Source: Dehalococcoidales bacterium
Lineage (GTDB): Bacteria; Chloroflexota; Dehalococcoidia; Dehalococcoidales; CSSed11-197
Length of the DNA: 11,619 bases
Assembly (NCBI GenBank): GCA_028705415.1
Contig: JAQWDO010000021.1
Coordinates: 1 to 11,619, forward strand
Direction of reading: 5' to 3'
Part shown: positions 5,929 to 11,619 of the stretch, in pieces
Layout: each line of letters opens with the position of its first letter
Position numbering within the stretch: the first letter of the stretch is position 1
Position numbers and translations under genes: made by a program
Notes under the pieces: generated by a model
Seen by the model: the letters and a program-made list of their open reading frames with translations, nothing else
The model's database searches: none
Told to the model about the DNA's origin: nothing

Positions 5929-7674
5929 TTATAAAACCTTACTGTTTATTGAGTCAACCAGGCTGGTGAGCAGTGATTCCAGGGTGATACCATTTTCCTG
6001 GGTGCCGTTACGCCAGCGCACGGAAATGTTGCCAGCCTGGAGTTCCCTGTCTCCCAGAATTAACATACATGGAACTTTTTTCATTTGCGCATCGCGTATT
6101 TTATGATTCACGGTTGAAGAGCTTGTATCAACCTCAACACGGATCAGGCTTCCTCTTAATCCTTGCGCAACTGATTTTGCGTAATCGATGTGGCGATCAG
6201 CCACGGGCAAAACCATAACCTGTACAGGTGCCAGCCAAAGCGGGAAGGCTCCGCCATAATGCTCTATCAGGCAGGCCATAAAGCGTTCCATGCTTCCCAG
6301 AACTGTACGGTGTACCATGGCGACCGGTTGTTCCTGGCCGTCTTCTCCCGTGTAAGTTACGTCGAACCTTTGCGGATTGTTAAAATCTACCTGTATGGTT
6401 GGTCCCTGCCATGCCCGTTTCATGGCATCTTCAAATTTTATATCGATTTTAGGGCCGTAAAATACTCCCTCCCCCGGATCAACCTCATAGGGGATGTTTT
6501 TATTCTCCAGTGCTCTCTGCAGGGTCGAAGTAGCATGCTCCCACATTTCTTCAGATCCGGTATATTTATCAGGACGGGTAGAAAGCTTGACCTGATAGCG
6601 GTCAAAGCCGAATGTTTTTATCATGAACATTGCCAGTTCAAGCACATCAGTTACTTCATCCTCAAGTTGATTGTAGCGGCAGAATATATGCGAGTCATCC
6701 TGGGTAAAGCCCCTCACTCTGGAAAGGCCATGAAGGGTACCTGAAGGTTCATAGCGGTAAACCGTTCCCAGCTCTGCATAGCGCAAGGGCAGTTCTCTAT
6801 AGCTCCGACGGCGCGAATTAAAGATCATAATGTGGTAAAGGCAGTTCATTGGTTTGAGGAGGTATTCATCCTCGTCGATTGCCATGGGACTGTACAGGTT
6901 TTCCCGGTAATAATCCCAGTGGCCGCTTTTTTTCCAGAGATCAAGCTTGGCGATATGCGGGGTATACAATAGTGAATAACCGCGTTTATCATGCTCCAGT
7001 TTCCAGAAGTCTTCTATTATCCTTCTGACCATGGCGCCGTTGGGATGCCAGCAAACCAAACCCGGACCGCCTTCATCGTATATTCCAAACAGGTCCAGAT
7101 CTTTACCGAGCCTGCGGTGATCGCGTTTGGCGGCTTCCTCAAGTAAGGTTAGATATTCATCCATGTCTTTCTTGTTTTCGAAAGCAATGCCGTATATGCG
7201 CTGAAGCATTGGTCTTTTTTCACTGCCGCGCCAGTATGCGCCAGCAATAGTGGTTAGCTTGAAGGCTTTAATCTGTCTGGTAGAAGCCACATGCGGCCCC
7301 CGGCAAAGATCGGTAAAACTTCCACTGGTATATATGCTCAGCGTTTCATCCGTAATTTCATCGATCAGTTCCAGTTTATAGGGCTGGTCTTTAAACATTT
7401 TCCGGGCATCATCCCGGCTTATCTCGGTACGGATAAAGGGGGAGTCTTTTTTGATAAGCTCCTTCATTTTTTCTGTAATAACCGGCAAATCTTCCGGAGT
7501 CAGTGAACGCGGAAGCTCGAAATCATAATAAAATCCATTGTCGATTGCCGGGCCGATACCCAGTTTGGCACCCGGGAAAACGGCAAGTACTGCTTCCGCC
7601 ATCACATGTGCGGCAGAATGGCGCATGGTCTCCAGTTTGTGGTCATTTGTTTCAGCGTTCATAATCTTTACCAA
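5929..7674 (-). CDS. thrS: Threonyl-tRNA synthetase without TGS domain
   Basis: This class II synthetase charges tRNA-Thr with threonine. At 581 residues it lacks the N-terminal TGS domain (about 60 residues) of the E. coli enzyme (642). The editing domain is intact: HSAAH at 19-23 and CRGPH at 124-128 hold the residues that clear Ser-tRNA-Thr. In the catalytic domain the zinc ligands are Cys278, His329 and His455; motif 2 is YRYEPSGTLHG followed by Arg321, and motif 3 is GSMER at 460-464. The anticodon-binding domain starts near residue 480 (LAPVQVMVLPV). The start is TTG at 7674 with GGGAGGAG six bases upstream; an ATG four codons later (7662) is possible but sits 18 bases from that site. 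It is the first gene of the thrS-infC-rpmI-rplT unit, with 75 bases before infC. The leader pairs its ribosome site, suggesting translational control. Confidence 0.97.
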   Translation of the reverse strand: MVKIMNAETNDHKLETMRHSAAHVMAEAVLAVFPGAKLGIGPAIDNGFYYDFELPRSLTPEDLPVITEKMKELIKKDSPFIRTEISRDDARKMFKDQPYKLELIDEITDETLSIYTSGSFTDLCRGPHVASTRQIKAFKLTTIAGAYWRGSEKRPMLQRIYGIAFENKKDMDEYLTLLEEAAKRDHRRLGKDLDLFGIYDEGGPGLVCWHPNGAMVRRIIEDFWKLEHDKRGYSLLYTPHIAKLDLWKKSGHWDYYRENLYSPMAIDEDEYLLKPMNCLYHIMIFNSRRRSYRELPLRYAELGTVYRYEPSGTLHGLSRVRGFTQDDSHIFCRYNQLEDEVTDVLELAMFMIKTFGFDRYQVKLSTRPDKYTGSEEMWEHATSTLQRALENKNIPYEVDPGEGVFYGPKIDIKFEDAMKRAWQGPTIQVDFNNPQRFDVTYTGEDGQEQPVAMVHRTVLGSMERFMACLIEHYGGAFPLWLAPVQVMVLPVADRHIDYAKSVAQGLRGSLIRVEVDTSSSTVNHKIRDAQMKKVPCMLILGDRELQAGNISVRWRNGTQENGITLESLLTSLVDSINSKVL

Positions 7675-7675
7675 G

Positions 7676-7713
7676 CAAAACTCCTCCCATAATCAAAAAC
7701 AGGAGGAGTTTTG
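7676..7713 (-). promoter_or_regulatory. thrS leader hairpin that pairs the ribosome binding site
   Basis: A perfect 12-base inverted repeat, CAAAACTCCTCC (7713-7702 on the minus strand) and GGAGGAGTTTTG (7687-7676), encloses a 14-base loop. The 3' arm holds nearly all of the thrS ribosome site GGGAGGAG. The 5' arm is a full anti-Shine-Dalgarno sequence. The structure ends one base before the TTG start. It could be a translational operator for ThrRS, or a terminator-like attenuator since the arms are A- and T-tailed. Confidence 0.7.
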
Positions 7714-7744
7714 TCAATATTATTCCCCATTTTGATAATAAAAA

Positions 7745-7774
7745 ATTATATCAAGAAACGATGCGGCAGGGCAA
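7745..7774 (-). promoter_or_regulatory. Probable thrS operon promoter
   Basis: Minus strand TTGCCC (7774-7769), 18-base spacer, then a perfect TATAAT (7750-7745) preceded by TGA, an extended -10 element. Transcription would begin near 7738, giving a leader of about 64 bases that contains the whole hairpin. A second TTGACA at 7717-7712 with GATTAT 17 bases on is also visible, but it would start RNA inside the ribosome site, so I prefer the upstream promoter. Confidence 0.6.
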
Positions 7775-7815
7775 GAAATGAATTTTACAATGTTACCGCG
7801 TGATTACGGAGATTA

Positions 7816-9471
7816 TTATAATCCCTGAGTCAGCGCAACAGTAAGCATGGCTGTTCCGAATATAAGGCTGAGTATCACAATCAGAACGTATAGTGTCCAT
7901 TCCGACTGAGTGATTTTCTTGACTACCTTTTTTACCAGTGCTTCTTCGGCTTTGGTCATGGCTTCTTCAGCAGCTTTTCGAGCTTCATTTGCAATTTCCT
8001 CGCTTCTGGAGGCTGTTTTATGCGCTGCTTCAATTGCTTCTCTGGCAGCCATGGCGGCCTCCTCGGCTTTCAAAGCGGCCTTTTCGCCAGCTGCCCTGAT
8101 TGCTGCCTGAATAGCCTCGTCGCTGGCATAACCAGCTTCTTCGGCTTTTTTACGCAATTCTTCTGCAGTTTTTGCTGCCTGGACCGCAGCCTGCTTGGCT
8201 TCACTCCCCGCTTGTTGTGCTTGAGTGGAAAGAGGGGCAGGAACATGTTTGCTGGCTTCAATTGCTTCCTCTCCGGCCCTGTGAGCCGTTTCGGATTTGT
8301 GAGTGAGTTCGGATGCAAGTCTTGATGCCAGAGAAGCAGATTCACTGGCCTGGCGGCTGGCGGTTTCAGCCTGTCTTATTGCGTCCGCAGTTTTACTGTT
8401 CTCTGCATGGTCGGCCGCTTTTTTGGCGTTATCAATTGACTCCTGTGCCTTTTGTAAAGCGGCGTCAGCTTCTGCCATAGACGCAGAAAGTGCCGAGTTT
8501 GCGGTCCTTGCCGATTCTTCAGCTTTACTGGCTGCCTGCTGGGCGATTGAGCGGATGGCTGCTGCCATTGCCTCATCCCCGGCTGAATCGGCATCTTCGG
8601 CTGTTTTCTGCGTCTTTTCAGCCACACCGGCAGCCTGGGTGGCAGCGTCCCTGGCGGCCTGTCCGGCTTCTTCGGTGCGTTCTGCAATTATACCTGAAGT
8701 TTTTTCGGAGGCACTCAGGGCTTCATCACCAGCCAGTTCTGCCAGTTCTCCCTTGCGCGCAACCTCTTCTGAAAGCCGGAAGACAGCGGCGGCACTTTTC
8801 TTGGCTTCCCTGCCGGCTTCGTCTGCATTAGCTGCAGACTCAGGGGTTAGCCTTTTACCGGCTTCCTTTGCAGCCTCCCTGGCTATTCTGGCATGTTCTG
8901 CGGCGTTTTTGGCGCCAACTTCGGCGGACTTGATAGCTTCTTCAACTGCTTCTCTTGCAAGAATTGCCGCTTCCTCGGCCCGTACAGCGGTCTCATCGGC
9001 CCTTCTGGCACTTTCGGTGGCTGATTGTCGGGCGGCAAGTTCCACTTCCTCTGCTTTGACAGTTGCTTCTTCAGCAGCATATTTCGCCGCCTGGGCAGTT
9101 TCCTCGGCTTTCAAAGCTGCTTCTTCTGCCCTTCTGACAGCTTCTTCAGCTTCCGCACTGGCCTGCCGGCTGGCATCTTCAGCCTTTTTCGCTTCATCGG
9201 CAGCAATCTGTTTGAAAGCTTTAGTAGCCGCGGAGGTTTCCTGGGAGGCTTTGATAGCGGTAGCCTCTGCTTTTTCAGATGCCATGGATGCTTTCTCGGC
9301 AGCTTGATGGGCAGACATTGAGGCTTCCTTTGCCCTTCTTGCTGCTTCGAAAGCTGCCTGAATACTTGTCTCCATATCATCAAGAATATTGGGAAGTGGT
9401 TTGGTCATAATTTTTGGTGGAGGTGATTCTACCGATGGTTTATTGTTTAGCGTTTTTCCCTTGCTGGGCAT
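7816..9471 (-). CDS. Alanine-rich coiled-coil protein with C-terminal membrane anchor, function unknown
   Basis: I do not recognise a named family. The 551-residue protein has a short Pro/Ser-rich start, then almost unbroken Ala/Glu/Lys-rich helix from about residue 33 to 512. Residues 107-200 show heptads with Ala at both core positions (AEEAVRR, AEEAALK, AEETAQA and so on), suggesting a narrow Ala-packed coiled coil. From 219 to about 470 a unit of about 50 residues recurs. The end is a basic stretch VKKVVKKI followed by one membrane segment, residues 525-548 (WTLYVLIVILSLIFG...), and a three-residue tail. There is no signal peptide, so it should be tail-anchored with the long rod in the cytoplasm. 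The ATG at 9471 follows a G-rich site (TAGGGGATA). It is a single gene between the thrS promoter and a region without intact genes. A spacer, scaffold or membrane-organising role is a guess. A long frame on the opposite strand mirrors its composition and is not real. Confidence 0.85.
   Translation of the reverse strand: MPSKGKTLNNKPSVESPPPKIMTKPLPNILDDMETSIQAAFEAARRAKEASMSAHQAAEKASMASEKAEATAIKASQETSAATKAFKQIAADEAKKAEDASRQASAEAEEAVRRAEEAALKAEETAQAAKYAAEEATVKAEEVELAARQSATESARRADETAVRAEEAAILAREAVEEAIKSAEVGAKNAAEHARIAREAAKEAGKRLTPESAANADEAGREAKKSAAAVFRLSEEVARKGELAELAGDEALSASEKTSGIIAERTEEAGQAARDAATQAAGVAEKTQKTAEDADSAGDEAMAAAIRSIAQQAASKAEESARTANSALSASMAEADAALQKAQESIDNAKKAADHAENSKTADAIRQAETASRQASESASLASRLASELTHKSETAHRAGEEAIEASKHVPAPLSTQAQQAGSEAKQAAVQAAKTAEELRKKAEEAGYASDEAIQAAIRAAGEKAALKAEEAAMAAREAIEAAHKTASRSEEIANEARKAAEEAMTKAEEALVKKVVKKITQSEWTLYVLIVILSLIFGTAMLTVALTQGL
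8062..8817 (-). repeat. Tandem 50-residue internal repeats of the coiled-coil protein
   Basis: Units begin with A-G/S at residues 219, 269, 371 and 421, with a decayed copy near 319; the intervals are 50, 50, 52 and 50. Inside each unit the acidic-Ala motif DEA or EEA falls exactly 30 residues on (249, 299, 401, 451). The stretches from residue 247 and from 399 align without gaps over more than 60 residues, both reaching an AAIR motif. Expansion of a 150-base unit is implied. Confidence 0.65.
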
Positions 9472-9739
9472 TATCCCCTACCCCCTGTGCCATACTCTGT
9501 TTCAAATACAAACATTATGTAAAGTATATGACTTAGACAAGAATGACAAGCTAGACAAGATGAGATTACATTAGGATAGACTCGTTGTCAATAGGTTTGA
9601 GGGATAAAAAAACCGGAATAGTGCACGAGATTATTAGTCAAATTATTTCAAAATAAGGAAGGATACGTATAATTGGCCTGTTTGGATAAATTCACTATAG
9701 CAGCTTGTTTTGTATTTATCTCAGGGGGTTACCAAATTC
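9472..9739. other. Intergenic region without an intact gene
   Basis: No frame here has both length and protein-like character. It must hold the promoter of the coiled-coil gene; the best candidates on the minus strand are TTGTCT (9540-9535) with CATAAT (9519-9514), and TTGTCA (9549-9544) with TATACT (9528-9523), both with short 15-base spacers. I see no hairpin terminator. Its right part adjoins the YedF-like fragment. Confidence 0.5.
9536..9562. repeat. Three 9-base units GACAAGNNN
   Basis: GACAAG occurs at 9536, 9545 and 9554, an exact 9-base spacing. Read on the minus strand (CTTGTC), the copies supply the candidate -35 elements of the coiled-coil gene. They could be binding sites of a regulator spaced nearly one helical turn apart, or simple slippage. 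Confidence 0.5.
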
Positions 9740-9868
9740 TCAAATCGTAATCACTTTGGAAGCGCTGAGTAAGGATCTCATTAATCCTGATCCGAAATTG
9801 TTGTCACCTTTGCCTAAAGTATTCGATGTAATAAGCACAACGTAGGAACCCGGATGTTCACAGGCCAT
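9740..9868 (-). pseudogene. YedF/DsrE-like fragment, probably truncated
   Basis: A 42-residue frame starts 21 bases after the kinase stop, too short for most gene finders. Its middle reads YVVLITSNTLGKGDNNFGSG then LMRSLL, which is the pattern at the start of the DsrE-like domain of YedF-type selenium/sulfur proteins (typically V-I-L-I-T-S-D-x-x-G-x-G-D-x-x-L-G-x-x-L-M-x-S-F). A complete DsrE-like domain needs about 110 residues, and YedF also has a TusA domain in front; here the frame stops after SASKVITI and none of the three downstream frames continues the domain. A GGGTAGAAG site precedes the ATG. A decayed partner of the DUF3343 gene is the simplest reading. A functional micro-protein cannot be excluded. 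Confidence 0.6.
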
Positions 9869-9889
9869 AAATACTTCTACCCTTAATAT

Positions 9890-10792
9890 TTATTTGTTTT
9901 CTTTTCTGACAGGGGTTGTACATATACCGCTCCATTCACAAAGGTACTGCTTGAAAACTGCCGGGAATATATCAATGATTTGCGATACTTTTGTTGCGGG
10001 AGTCGGACTGGCCATTTTCCCGCCCATACGGTTGCATTTGGCTGCAAGTATACCGGCTTCTACCGGCTCAACTCCTGCATAAATGAAGGCGCTTGCAAGT
10101 CCGGTAATGGTATCTCCTGTGCCGCCTATGGTTTCAAGTACGGGAACATCAGGCTCTTCGACAGTGGCGACGACTTCTCCATTTTTAGCAATATAATCCC
10201 TGGAACCTTTTACCACCATCACTTTTGCGGCGCTGTTTTGAGCATAAGCAGATTCAATAAGCTGCGGTACGCCTTCAACTCCACAACAAAAGAGGTGGTC
10301 GGCGATATATGCGGGGTGGGTAGCATTCGGATCTGCCAGGAAGGCAATTTCAGAAGGATCCGGTGTAAAAAGCCCAAAACTACCAGCCTTGCCCGCAGCT
10401 TTTGCTGCATACATTGCACCCGCATCTGCGATCAAAAAAGGAGGTTTATCCATCTTTTCGGCAGCTATTGTAAATTGAGTCAACAGGTTCATGAAAGGCT
10501 GGCAGTAATGGAGAGCGACGAAACCGGGTTTCAGGGAAGCTATGTTTTCATTAAGGTAACGATACATTAACCTGGTTCCGTCCCCCTTGCCGATATCTCC
10601 GGCAACAACTATATAGGGAGGCTCAACGCCCATGTATTCAGTAGCGGCAAGGGCGGCGCTGATCATAGCTCCTGTTCCCTGGATACTTGGGAAAGGCTGA
10701 CCATCTGCAATCAGCATGTCTCCTTCTCTTCGCACTTTGCCTGCTATTACAGGCGTATCTTTTTGTGGTATGGTTCCGCTGATTATGAGCAT
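9890..10792 (-). CDS. Ribokinase-fold protein, NAD(P)H-hydrate dehydratase/sugar kinase-like
   Basis: The 300-residue cytoplasmic protein has the ribokinase-superfamily C-terminal signature GGTGDTITG at 223-231, with Asp227 as the expected catalytic base and the glycines forming the anion hole. An early glycine-rich turn (GTGAMISAALAA, 39-50), IVVAGDIGKGDG at 61-72 and VMVVKGSRDYI at 191-201 fit the same fold. The signature is closest to ADP-dependent NAD(P)HX dehydratases, but the N-terminal part differs and no epimerase domain is fused, so the substrate is uncertain. It starts two bases after the DUF3343 stop with GGAGG nine bases ahead of the ATG, so the two are co-transcribed and probably coupled. 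A YedF-like fragment follows. The context suggests a sulfur/selenium-linked role rather than plain metabolite repair; that is inference. Confidence 0.75.
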   Translation of the reverse strand: MLIISGTIPQKDTPVIAGKVRREGDMLIADGQPFPSIQGTGAMISAALAATEYMGVEPPYIVVAGDIGKGDGTRLMYRYLNENIASLKPGFVALHYCQPFMNLLTQFTIAAEKMDKPPFLIADAGAMYAAKAAGKAGSFGLFTPDPSEIAFLADPNATHPAYIADHLFCCGVEGVPQLIESAYAQNSAAKVMVVKGSRDYIAKNGEVVATVEEPDVPVLETIGGTGDTITGLASAFIYAGVEPVEAGILAAKCNRMGGKMASPTPATKVSQIIDIFPAVFKQYLCEWSGICTTPVRKENK

Positions 10793-10794
10793 CC

Positions 10795-11322
10795 TTAATT
10801 GCCTCCATTCCAGATAGTCAAGGCTTCTTCGTAAGCTCTATCGAGCATCAGGGCGCACAACGTATAACCCAGATCAGAGGGTTTTGGTGCCTGCTTGAGT
10901 GTTTTGCCGACCATTTCAGCATGAAGATAGGGGATATCCGGGCATCCTCCTCCTGAAGTGTTTACAATTAAACCGGTCTTTTTCTCGAAAGCCAGTTTCA
11001 TATTCCCGGCCTTGATCATGGTCCACTGACCATAATCGGTGGTTTTTACTACGGAGACAAGTTCGGCGGTGCCATCCAGGTTGGGGAGTATTTTTATAAA
11101 GTGAACATCGTTTTCTTTGAGCAACCTTTCGATTCCAATTTTTTCAACCAGGTTGATTGCAATACCCAGGTCACAACCCATCCGGTGCTTGGGGGGTGGA
11201 GCTATGAGCTTAACCTCATACGCGCTTTTTCTCAATACTCTTTCGGCTTTAACTGCCTGGCTGACATCTTCGAATATTACCAACCCTCCACCATCAATGT
11301 TTTTACTGCCATTGCTGCCCAT
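10795..11322 (-). CDS. DUF3343 protein, putative Se/S carrier-like
   Basis: Residues 12-75 match the DUF3343 pattern: a first strand LVIFEDVSQAVKAERVLRK, then LIAPPPKHRMGCDLGIAI with the conserved Cys50 after the Pro-rich turn, where many family members read P-P-R-x-x-S-x-x-C-G. DUF3343 proteins are commonly labelled putative Se/S carriers because of that cysteine and their frequent neighbours in selenium loci. This one is 175 residues, about twice the bare domain. The added part has a second cysteine motif, SGGGCPDIPYLH (Cys127), and ends with a helix LCALMLDRAYEEAL. The ATG at 11322 is the first start after an in-frame stop; AAGGAGG lies 14 bases upstream, somewhat far. It is the first gene of the unit and is preceded by an AT-rich region with a palindrome. 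Confidence 0.75.
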   Translation of the reverse strand: MGSNGSKNIDGGGLVIFEDVSQAVKAERVLRKSAYEVKLIAPPPKHRMGCDLGIAINLVEKIGIERLLKENDVHFIKILPNLDGTAELVSVVKTTDYGQWTMIKAGNMKLAFEKKTGLIVNTSGGGCPDIPYLHAEMVGKTLKQAPKPSDLGYTLCALMLDRAYEEALTIWNGGN

Positions 11323-11411
11323 TACTTAGTTGTTAACCTCCTTGGTGCCGCTTGTTGCCACAATATAAAGCTATTTTTAAAAAACCACAATGAAAAAACA
11401 TACCTGAAAAA

Positions 11412-11436
11412 TATTATCATAACTATTACGATAATA
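11412..11436. promoter_or_regulatory. 25-base palindrome upstream of the DUF3343 gene
   Basis: Arms TATTATCATAA and TTACGATAATA are complementary at 10 of 11 positions around a 3-base centre. The GATAAT/ATTATC hexamers recall Fur-family boxes. On the minus strand it covers a possible promoter, TTGTAT then GATAAT or TAATAT, so binding here would block transcription of the DUF3343 unit. Confidence 0.45.
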
Positions 11437-11619
11437 CAATATAAGTAATATTTATTAACAATTTAAGCGAAAAGCTGCGCTAAAGGGAATTAAATCCAGG
11501 CTAAATAGTACCCACAATTATAGCCGGAAACCAGCTGGAACCTGCAGTTTTTCTTGTTGTATGCTCTGCCGCCGGATTGCCGAGGATGGTGGAAGTATTT
11601 CGGTTTTAATAGAAAGATG
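11437..11619. other. AT-rich upstream region to window edge, no supported gene
   Basis: Several frames stay open through the last 100 bases on both strands, for example a plus-strand ATG at 11561 running off the edge and a minus-strand frame ending near 11520. None looks like a known protein start or end, and they contradict each other, so I call no gene. Confidence 0.4.

Noticed and set aside
7675..7815. T-box riboswitch upstream of thrS
   Set aside because: The leader is far too short and has no T-box consensus or specifier stem; the simple hairpin explains the structure seen.
7811..7823. 13-base perfect palindrome GATTATTATAATC at the end of the coiled-coil gene
   Set aside because: Short and AT-rich, and it overlaps the stop codon; too weak for a terminator and without other support.
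8303..9307. 334-residue plus-strand open frame opposite the coiled-coil gene
   Set aside because: It is a Ser/Ala-rich mirror of the Ala/Glu repeat gene; the long open frame follows from the GC-biased codons of the real gene. No ribosome site and no domain.
9690..9845. Plus-strand frame ending in SKDLINPDPKLLSPLPKVFDVISTT
   Set aside because: It looks protein-like but lacks a start and ribosome site, and it lies opposite the YedF-like fragment, whose motif is far more specific.
11459..11619. Plus-strand frame with ATG at 11561 (MLCRRIAEDGGSISVLIER) running off the edge
   Set aside because: Only 19 codons are visible, there is no Shine-Dalgarno sequence, and minus-strand frames are equally open here.

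Overview
The window looks like a chromosomal segment of an anaerobic Chloroflexota bacterium, most likely Dehalococcoidia-like. The reasons are a threonyl-tRNA synthetase that begins directly at its editing domain (no N-terminal TGS domain), the compact thrS-infC-rpmI-rplT order, and a DUF3343 gene beside a ribokinase-fold gene, a pairing I associate with anaerobes. Base composition is even, with no insertion sequence, tRNA, rRNA or CRISPR array visible. The taxonomic call is inference from protein style, not from a marker search.

Layout, left to right. (1) Positions 3-1232 (+) hold the C-terminal part of a HerA/DUF87-type ATPase cut by the left edge. It converges, with a 17-base gap, on a three-gene minus-strand unit read from about 4029 down to 1250: a secreted RNase Sa/barnase-type guanyl-specific ribonuclease, a barstar-type inhibitor that starts directly after the RNase stop on a TTG codon, and an ABC exporter whose ATG overlaps the barstar stop (ATGA). 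(2) A divergent intergenic region then leads to a helix-hairpin-helix DUF4332 protein (4222-4626, +), closed by a strong two-way hairpin terminator (4678-4711). (3) The minus-strand translation operon thrS-infC-rpmI-rplT runs from 7674 to 4738. Its promoter has an extended -10 element, and its short leader folds so that the thrS Shine-Dalgarno sequence is paired. infC has no usable ATG/GTG/TTG start and appears to start on AUA or AUU. (4) Upstream lies a 551-residue alanine-rich coiled-coil protein with a C-terminal membrane anchor and a 50-residue internal repeat (7816-9471, -). (5) About 270 bases without an intact gene separate it from a minus-strand unit: DUF3343 putative Se/S carrier-like protein, a ribokinase-fold NAD(P)HX-dehydratase-like kinase, and a short ORF matching the beginning of a DsrE/YedF-type domain that is probably a truncated relic. 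An AT-rich region with a 25-base palindrome precedes this unit.

The genes fall into four probable functional blocks: a secreted RNase with its immunity protein and a coupled exporter; autoregulated translation genes; a membrane-anchored coiled-coil protein of unknown role; and a small sulfur/selenium-handling type cluster that seems to have lost its YedF-like partner. The most interesting observations are the RNase-barstar-exporter operon, the SD-sequestering thrS leader, the rare infC start, the 50-residue repeats, and the YedF-like fragment.
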